From assembly GCA_003487005.1 (NCBI GenBank), contig DNFG01000524.1, positions 1 through 6,862 on the forward strand: a stretch of 6,862 nt of DNA, written 5' to 3'. This DNA is from Bryobacterales bacterium (GTDB lineage Bacteria > Acidobacteriota > Terriglobia > Bryobacterales > Bryobacteraceae). Both the position numbers and the translations under genes were made by a program. The notes beneath the pieces were generated by a model. That model made no database searches. It saw nothing but the letters and a program-made list of their open reading frames with translations, and had not been told where the DNA came from. Position 1 is the stretch's first letter. Each line of letters begins with the position of its first letter. Below are positions 1 to 6,862 of the stretch, piece by piece.

Positions 1-3086
<3,086 letters not shown>

Positions 3087-3087
3087 G

Positions 3088-4221
3088 TTACTTCCGGAAC
3101 TCCTTCATGAGGGCGGCGAATTCGTCGAACAGGTACTGCGAATCGTGGGGCCCGGGGGCGGCCTCGGGATGGTACTGGACGCAGAAGGCCGGGTGTGAGC
3201 GATGGCGAAGGCCTTCGAGGGTTTCGTCGTTCAGGTTGATATGGGTGAGTTCGACCTCCGAATCGTTGAACGAATCGGGATCGACGGCGAAGCCGTGGTT
3301 CTGGACCGTGATTTCGACGCGGCCGGTGCCCTTGTTGAGCACCGGGTGGTTGATGCCGCGGTGACCGAACTTGAGTTTGTAGGTCTTCCCGCCGAGCGCG
3401 AGGCCCAGCACCTGGTGGCCGAGACAGATGCCGAAGATGGGCGTGCGGCCGACGAGTTTGCGGACTTGTTCGACCTGGAAGGACAGCGGTTCGGGGTCGC
3501 CGGGTCCGTTGGAGAGAAAGACGCCGTCGGGCTTGAGCGCGAGAACGTCCTCGGCCGTCGTGCCCGCCGGTACCACCGTCACATCGGCGCCCACGGTGGC
3601 AAGTCGGCGAAGAATATTGTGTTTGATACCGAAATCGTAGGCGACCACGCGGAAGCGGTCCGCCGGTTCTGGCGGCATCAGTTCGGAGGGCGAACACGGG
3701 GACACGGGTTCGGTCCAGGAGTACGGCTCGGCGGTCGAGACCGCCGTGGCCAGGTCGCGGCCCGACATCAACGGAGAATTGCGGGCCATTTCCACGAGTT
3801 CAGCGGCGGTGTGGCCGGCGGTGGACAGCGCCCCGCGCATCACGCCCTGCGAGCGCAGACGGCGGACGATGGCACGAGTATCAATCTCGCTGATAACCGG
3901 GATGGACTGCCGCGCCAGGAACTGGTCGGCGGATTCCTCCGAACGCCAGTTCGACGGCTGCTCGGCCCATTCGCGGACCACGAGGCCCTCGATAAAGGCG
4001 CGGGCGGCTTCGTTGTCGCCGGCGCTGGTGCCGTAGTTGCCGATCTGCGGATTGGTGAGAATGACGATCTGGCCCGTGTAGCTCGGGTCAGTAAAGACTT
4101 CCTGATAGCCCGTCAGCGAAGTGTTGAAGACCACTTCGCCGGTGCGGACGGTGCGCGCACCAAAGGCGCGGCCGGAGAAGACGCTGCCGTCCTCCAGGGC
4201 CAGAATTGCGGCGTTCGACAA
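3088..4221 (-). CDS. carA: Carbamoyl phosphate synthetase small subunit (glutamine amidotransferase)
   Basis: CarA hydrolyses glutamine and passes ammonia to CarB. The protein is 377 residues, normal for the family. The N-terminal CarA-specific domain shows [21 protein letters not shown] near residues 28 to 48, close to E. coli CarA. The class I glutamine amidotransferase domain follows, with [15 protein letters not shown] near 193, [10 protein letters not shown] near 237, nucleophile Cys266 in GICLGHQ, and His351 and Glu353 in QYHPEA. The frame stays open to an ATG at 4323, and in-frame ATGs occur at 4263 and 4251. I prefer TTG at 4221 because AGGAGG lies four bases upstream and the resulting [12 protein letters not shown] aligns with the usual CarA N-terminus. 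The upstream codons give an unrelated extension. It is the first gene of the carAB pair and is divergent from nikR. Function is certain; only the start is open. Confidence 0.96.
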   Translation of the reverse strand: MSNAAILALEDGSVFSGRAFGARTVRTGEVVFNTSLTGYQEVFTDPSYTGQIVILTNPQIGNYGTSAGDNEAARAFIEGLVVREWAEQPSNWRSEESADQFLARQSIPVISEIDTRAIVRRLRSQGVMRGALSTAGHTAAELVEMARNSPLMSGRDLATAVSTAEPYSWTEPVSPCSPSELMPPEPADRFRVVAYDFGIKHNILRRLATVGADVTVVPAGTTAEDVLALKPDGVFLSNGPGDPEPLSFQVEQVRKLVGRTPIFGICLGHQVLGLALGGKTYKLKFGHRGINHPVLNKGTGRVEITVQNHGFAVDPDSFNDSEVELTHINLNDETLEGLRHRSHPAFCVQYHPEAAPGPHDSQYLFDEFAALMKEFRK

Positions 4222-4225
4222 GGCG

Positions 4226-4231
4226 CCTCCT
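4226..4231 (-). promoter_or_regulatory. Shine-Dalgarno sequence deciding the carA start
   Basis: A full AGGAGG on the minus strand ends four bases before a TTG codon at 4221. It is the strongest ribosome-binding match in the carA leader. It favours the TTG over the in-frame ATGs at 4251 and 4263, which lack a comparable element. Spacing is slightly short but workable. Confidence 0.7.
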
Positions 4232-4232
4232 G

Positions 4233-4255
4233 ATGGATTGTGGAACAACATCCAT
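4233..4255. repeat. Inverted repeat in the carA leader
   Basis: ATGGAT (4233-4238) and ATCCAT (4250-4255) are perfect inverted copies around an 11-base centre. Two further pairs are possible inside (TG at 4241-4242 with CA at 4246-4247). It sits just upstream of the carA AGGAGG and overlaps the candidate -10. It could be a dimeric repressor operator or a leader hairpin, and it could also be chance at this length. Confidence 0.35.
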
Positions 4256-4283
4256 TGTTTCATTTCAGGGGGGCCGGATTCAA
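4254..4283 (-). promoter_or_regulatory. Weak candidate carA promoter
   Basis: Reading the minus strand, TTGAAT (4283-4278, four of six to TTGACA) is followed after 18 bases by AACAAT (4259-4254, four of six to TATAAT). Transcription would start around 4247, about 25 bases before the TTG start. The match is weak and rests on consensus only. Confidence 0.3.
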
Positions 4284-4308
4284 CATTTCCCCCAAGGTTT
4301 GTGCACCG

Positions 4309-4314
4309 TATGAT
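4309..4314 (+). promoter_or_regulatory. Candidate -10 element for leaderless nikR transcription
   Basis: TATGAT matches TATAAT at five of six positions. It ends seven bases before the ATG at 4322, so the predicted transcription start falls at or next to the start codon. No good -35 is visible 16 to 18 bases upstream (4286-4291 is TTTCCC). The hexamer also overlaps two upstream in-frame ATGs at 4310 and 4313, which would be excluded from such a transcript. Confidence 0.4.
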
Positions 4315-4321
4315 GGACCTC

Positions 4322-4729
4322 ATGAGCGACTTGTGCCGGATCGGCGTGGCGATTGACGAGGATCTGCTCGGGCAGTTCGACGGACTGCTGGAGCGGAAGG
4401 GCTATTCGAACCGTTCGGAAGCCTTCCGCGACCTGATCCGCGACGCCCTCGTCCGCGAGGAGACCACCGACCCCGAGCGCGAGGCCGTCGGCACCCTGAC
4501 CCTGGTCTATGACCATCACGTCCGGCAACTCGCCGACAAGCTCACCGACATGCAGCACGACCACTTCCGCGAGATCATCTCCACGCTCCATGTCCACATG
4601 GACCACGACAATTGCCTCGAAGTCCTGGTGCTCCGCGGGCGCGCGGGAGCCATCCGCCGGATCGCCGACAAACTCGTCAGCACCAAGGGCGTCAAGCACG
4701 GGCGGCTGACTCTGACCACGGCAGGCTAA
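4322..4729 (+). CDS. nikR: NikR-family nickel-responsive transcriptional regulator
   Basis: A 135-residue protein, the normal NikR length. Residues 5 to 45 form a ribbon-helix-helix DNA-binding domain: the strand RIGVAID, then helices carrying [17 protein letters not shown]. The rest is the ACT-like nickel-binding and tetramerisation domain, with [13 protein letters not shown] at 88 to 100. By alignment to E. coli NikR (His76, His87, His89, Cys95), the ligands are His79, His90, His92 and Cys98, all present, so nickel sensing looks intact. In-frame ATGs exist at 4310, 4313 and 4322. I chose 4322 because [12 protein letters not shown] best fits the family N-terminus and a -10-like hexamer overlaps the earlier ones. 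No convincing Shine-Dalgarno precedes it. It is divergent from carA and 34 bases ahead of metX. No nickel transporter, hydrogenase or urease gene is in view, so the regulon cannot be read from context. Confidence 0.93.
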   Translation: MSDLCRIGVAIDEDLLGQFDGLLERKGYSNRSEAFRDLIRDALVREETTDPEREAVGTLTLVYDHHVRQLADKLTDMQHDHFREIISTLHVHMDHDNCLEVLVLRGRAGAIRRIADKLVSTKGVKHGRLTLTTAG

Positions 4730-4739
4730 CCGCTACAAT
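4712..4739 (+). promoter_or_regulatory. Candidate metX promoter overlapping the nikR 3' end
   Basis: CTGACC (4712-4717, four of six to TTGACA) and TACAAT (4734-4739, five of six to TATAAT) are separated by 16 bases. Transcription would start near 4746, leaving a leader of about 18 bases before metX. The -35 lies inside the last nikR codons. If real, metXW can be expressed apart from nikR. Confidence 0.45.
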
Positions 4740-4753
4740 GGGGTTTCGCCCCA
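4739..4753 (+). repeat. Short hairpin between nikR and metX
   Basis: TGGGG (4739-4743) and CCCCA (4749-4753) form a five-pair GC-rich stem with a TTTCG loop, ten bases upstream of the metX ATG. There is no T-tract after it, so it is a poor intrinsic terminator. It may affect metX initiation, or it may be incidental. Confidence 0.4.
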
Positions 4754-4763
4754 CATTCGCGCC

Positions 4764-5894
4764 ATGATCGCCGAGGTCCAAACCGTTCACGTTGCCGAGT
4801 TGCCGCTCGATTGCGGCGCGACTCTGCGCGACGTCACCGTGGCCTGGGAGGGCTATGGCACACTGAACGCGGAGCGCACCAACGCCATCCTCGTGCTTCA
4901 CGCCTTCACCGGCGACGCCCACGCCGCCGGTATCGATCACGAAGGCAAGCCGGGCTGGTGGGCGAACATGATCGGGCCGGGGAAGGCGTTCGACACCGAC
5001 CGCTATTTCGTCTTCTGCGCCAATGTCCTCGGCGGGTGTCGCGGAACCACCGGCCCCTCTTCGATCAATCCCGAAACCGGGCAGCGCTACGCGCTCAGCT
5101 TTCCGGTGATCACGATTCGCGACATGGTCCGCCTGCAGAAGGCGCTGGTCGATCACCTCGGCATCCCCAAACTGCTGGCCGTCGCGGGCGGTTCGATGGG
5201 CGGCATGCAGGCGCTCGAATGGGCCGTCTCGTACCCGGACCTGGTGGAAGCCTGCCTGCCCATCGCCACCACGGCGCGGCACAGCGCCCAGCAGATCGCC
5301 TTCAACGAAACCGGACGGCAGGCGATCGTCGCCGATCCGGACTTCAACAACGGCGACTTCTACGACGGCAATCCGCCCGCGCGCGGTCTCGCGGTGGCGC
5401 GGATGGTCGGCCACATTACCTACATGTCCGACGAATCGATGCGCGAGAAGTTCGGACGCCGCCTGCGGAACCGCGAGGCCTTCAGCTACGGCTTCGACAT
5501 CGACTTCGAAGTGGAAAGCTACCTGCGCTATCGCGGATCGCAGTTCGTGGGGCGGTTCGACGCGAACTCGTATCTGTACATCACCAAGGCGATGGACTAT
5601 TTCGATCTGACCAACGACGCACCTTCGCTGGCCGCGGCGCTGGAGCACACGCAGTCGCGATTCCTCGTCATCAGCTTCACCTCCGACTGGCTGTATCCGA
5701 GCTATCAGTCCGAGGAGATCGTGCGCGCGCTGCGCAGCCGGAACCATGATGTGACCTACTGCGAACTGAGTTCGAGTTACGGGCACGACGCGTTCCTCGT
5801 GGACGTCGGCGAACAGACGCGAATCGTGAGCGGATTCCTGGCGCGGGTCGCGCGCGAAGCGGGCATCGACTGCGGGAAGGGCGCGCCGGCGTGA
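4764..5894 (+). CDS. metX: Homoserine O-acyltransferase (MetX, alpha/beta hydrolase fold)
   Basis: MetX transfers an acyl group from acyl-CoA to the hydroxyl of L-homoserine, the activation step of methionine synthesis in the cytoplasm. The 376-residue length is typical. Family motifs run in order: [15 protein letters not shown] at 21 to 35, [11 protein letters not shown] at 46 to 56, [14 protein letters not shown] at 90 to 103 and the nucleophile elbow [12 protein letters not shown] at 142 to 153. The catalytic triad is Ser144, Asp308 in [10 protein letters not shown] and His341 in YGHDAFL. Arg185 in NETGRQAI matches a conserved active-site region. The ATG at 4764 gives a normal N-terminus, though no clear Shine-Dalgarno precedes it. 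It overlaps metW by four bases. Acetyl versus succinyl specificity cannot be settled by eye: proteobacterial MetX proteins paired with MetW are often succinyltransferases, others are acetyltransferases. Confidence 0.95.
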   Translation: MIAEVQTVHVAELPLDCGATLRDVTVAWEGYGTLNAERTNAILVLHAFTGDAHAAGIDHEGKPGWWANMIGPGKAFDTDRYFVFCANVLGGCRGTTGPSSINPETGQRYALSFPVITIRDMVRLQKALVDHLGIPKLLAVAGGSMGGMQALEWAVSYPDLVEACLPIATTARHSAQQIAFNETGRQAIVADPDFNNGDFYDGNPPARGLAVARMVGHITYMSDESMREKFGRRLRNREAFSYGFDIDFEVESYLRYRGSQFVGRFDANSYLYITKAMDYFDLTNDAPSLAAALEHTQSRFLVISFTSDWLYPSYQSEEIVRALRSRNHDVTYCELSSSYGHDAFLVDVGEQTRIVSGFLARVAREAGIDCGKGAPA

Positions 5895-6493
5895 GAGTGA
5901 AGGAAGTTCTCGGGCGCGGCGACTATGCGCTGATCGGCGAATTGATCCCGCAAGGGGCGCGTGTGCTCGATCTCGGCTGCGGGGACGGGGCCCTGCTGGC
6001 GTGGCTCAAAGAGAACAAACAGGTGACCGGGCGCGGCGTCGAGCGCCAGCGGTCGCTCGTCCAGGATGCCGTCGCGCGCGGCGTGACCGTCTATCAAGGC
6101 GACATCGAGGCCGGCCTGACCGATTATCCCGACAAGGCCTTCGACTACGTCGTCCTGAGCCAGACCCTGCAGGAGACCCGCAATCCCCAGTTGGTGCTCG
6201 ACCAGATGCTGCGCGTCGGCCAGCATGCCATCGTCGCTTTCCCGAACTTCGGACACTGGCGGGTCCGCTTCGCTCATCTCACCAGCGGACGTGCGCCGCG
6301 GACGCCGCTGTTCCCCTACAATTGGTACGAATCACCCAATATTCACTTCCTCACCGTGCAGGATTTCGAAGAGTTCGTCCAGCAACAACATTGGAAGATC
6401 GAACGCCGGATGTTCCTGGCCGGTGACCGCCGCATTCAAAATCTGCCAAATTTATTGGCTGAAATCGCCGTCTATCTCTTCCGGCGTGGCTAG
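5891..6493 (+). CDS. metW: MetW, methionine biosynthesis methyltransferase-fold protein
   Basis: A 200-residue class I SAM-methyltransferase-fold protein of the MetW family, normal in length. Motif I is [15 protein letters not shown] at 25 to 39, followed by an acidic residue at the end of strand 2 (Glu51 in GRGVERQ), [16 protein letters not shown] at 84 to 99 and the family hallmark [10 protein letters not shown] at 117 to 126. [19 protein letters not shown] follows in the C-terminal third. The start is GTG at 5891, overlapping the metX stop as GTGA, typical of translational coupling. A second in-frame GTG at 5897 is an alternative start. metW beside metX is a widespread arrangement. In Pseudomonas both genes are needed for normal methionine synthesis, and MetW is thought to support MetX activity; the reaction catalysed, if any, is not evident from sequence. 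I see no truncation or missing core motif. Confidence 0.95.
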   Translation: MRVKEVLGRGDYALIGELIPQGARVLDLGCGDGALLAWLKENKQVTGRGVERQRSLVQDAVARGVTVYQGDIEAGLTDYPDKAFDYVVLSQTLQETRNPQLVLDQMLRVGQHAIVAFPNFGHWRVRFAHLTSGRAPRTPLFPYNWYESPNIHFLTVQDFEEFVQQQHWKIERRMFLAGDRRIQNLPNLLAEIAVYLFRRG

Positions 6494-6537
6494 AATACCC
6501 TTCCTTCTGTTCAATTTGTAGTCTGAATCGGGTATTC
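6493..6537 (+). repeat. Long-range inverted repeat starting at the metW stop
   Basis: GAATACCC (6493-6500) and GGGTATTC (6530-6537) are perfect eight-base inverted copies separated by 29 AT-richer bases. The left arm begins with the last base of the metW TAG. In the mRNA it could form a 3' stem that protects or ends the metXW transcript, although no T-tract follows the right arm. Confidence 0.55.
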
Positions 6538-6542
6538 CCGAT
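6527..6542 (+). repeat. Compact hairpin overlapping the preceding repeat
   Basis: ATCGGG (6527-6532), a TATT loop and CCCGAT (6537-6542) give a perfect six-pair stem. It uses bases of the right arm of the 6493-6537 repeat, so only one of the two structures can form at a time. There is no T-run after it. Confidence 0.55.
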
Positions 6543-6622
6543 CCGGCTGCTGATTGCTATCCTGAAATGAGGCCGCCGTCTCCGATGACCTTCGCAGGCC
6601 CGCCATCCCTTGTGTTTCCAGG

Positions 6623-6650
6623 GAAAACCCGCGCCCCGCAGCGGGCTTTC
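6623..6650. terminator. Candidate bidirectional terminator
   Basis: GAAA (6623-6626) plus CCCGC (6628-6632) can pair with GCGGG (6641-6645) plus TTTC (6647-6650), with one A/C mismatch and an eight-base loop. The A-rich left flank and T-rich right flank mean either strand would give a GC stem followed by a short U run. The U tract is only three bases, so strength is doubtful. The position fits the end of the rightward metXW unit and possibly a leftward gene from the right. Confidence 0.4.
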
Positions 6651-6812
6651 AGGGCAGCGCGGAAAACGGAATAGTCACTCAATTGCTGATATTCCGCCTC
6701 TTCCGGTTCCGGGCCAGACCCGGGATGGCGTCACTGCCAGATGGGATATTTCCGGATGCGCCAGCGGCCGGCTCAATTCGAGGCCTTCCGGACGAAGTCG
6801 AAATGCCAGCAG

Positions 6813-6862
6813 TCAGTTCGAGTAACCCAATTCCGGCTCGTCCTGGTATTTCATCGCCGGAT
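6813..6862 (-). CDS. Possible C-terminal tail of a leftward gene entering from the right
   Basis: On the minus strand an open frame enters from the right edge and ends at TGA (6815-6813). It reads PAMKYQDEPELGYSN, 15 residues. This is too short to identify a family, and an open frame of this length is common by chance. The only support is the palindrome at 6623-6650, which would suit convergent transcription. Treat as a possibility. Confidence 0.18.
   Translation of the reverse strand, partial: PAMKYQDEPELGYSN

Larger units (their letters stand above)
6494..6862. other. Non-coding 3' region after metXW
   Basis: This stretch of 369 bases has no convincing complete gene. Its open frames lack ribosome-binding sites, recognisable motifs and the third-position GC bias of the neighbouring genes. 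It contains the two overlapping hairpins near 6493-6542, a terminator-like palindrome at 6623-6650 and several scattered TTCCGG words (for example near 6700, 6750, 6786 and 6832) without a clean repeat unit. I recognise no tRNA, small RNA or mobile-element remnant. Confidence 0.6.

Noticed and set aside
3202..4233. Plus-strand open frame of 343 codons opposite carA
   Set aside because: Antisense shadow of carA; no motif, no ribosome-binding site, and biased composition from the complementary strand.
4121..4321. N-terminal extension of nikR reaching back to 4121
   Set aside because: The extension overlaps the carA 5' end in antisense and is unlike any NikR. The family N-terminus begins at about 4322.
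4308..4335. NikR autoregulatory operator: GTATGA at 4308-4313 matches the E. coli half-site
   Set aside because: The expected second half TCATAC after 16 bases is absent (4330-4335 is CTTGTG). One six-base half-site is not enough, although NikR operators differ between phyla.
4730..4763. SAM riboswitch upstream of metX
   Set aside because: The gap is only 34 bases, too short for known SAM riboswitch classes, and I see no matching pairing pattern.
4692..5786. Minus-strand open frame of 364 codons opposite metX
   Set aside because: metX has an intact catalytic triad and family motifs on the plus strand; the antisense frame has no recognisable domain.
6610..6825. Plus-strand open frame of 71 codons
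   Set aside because: It starts at TTG with no ribosome-binding site, crosses the terminator-like palindrome, and lacks motifs or the codon bias of the neighbouring genes.
6494..6862. tRNA, small RNA, insertion sequence or CRISPR remnant in the right-hand non-coding region
   Set aside because: No cloverleaf, terminal inverted repeats with a transposase, or regularly spaced repeats are visible. The scattered TTCCGG words are too short and irregular.

Overview
The window is a GC-rich bacterial chromosomal segment with ordinary housekeeping content. I see no mobile elements, CRISPR arrays or RNA genes, and no clearly undescribed system. The gene set (carA-carB, a NikR-family regulator, metX-metW), the composition and the non-ATG starts suit a GC-rich Gram-negative-type bacterium. 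Acidobacteriota is a plausible guess, but nothing in the sequence proves the phylum.

Layout. The left 4.2 kb is a leftward carA-carB operon for the two subunits of carbamoyl phosphate synthetase. carA occupies 4221-3088. carB starts one base after the carA stop, at 3086, and runs off the left edge about 50 codons before its expected end. Both genes appear to start with TTG. A divergent intergenic region of 100 bp (4222-4321) separates carA from the rightward nikR (4322-4729), which encodes a nickel-responsive regulator with all four expected nickel ligands. After a 34-bp gap with a promoter-like element and a small hairpin comes metX (4764-5894, homoserine O-acyltransferase). It overlaps metW (5891-6493) by four bases, and MetW is the usual methyltransferase-fold partner of MetX. 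The last 369 bp (6494-6862) hold no convincing complete gene. They do hold overlapping inverted repeats right after metW, a terminator-like palindrome, and possibly the last codons of a leftward gene entering from the right.

How the genes work together. CarAB makes carbamoyl phosphate for arginine and pyrimidines. MetX activates homoserine for methionine synthesis and MetW supports that step. NikR would sense nickel, but no nickel transporter or nickel enzyme is visible here, so its targets are unknown. The points most worth a second look are a Tyr at a normally Asn effector-site position in CarB, a -10-like hexamer placed for leaderless nikR transcription, and mutually exclusive hairpins directly after metW.
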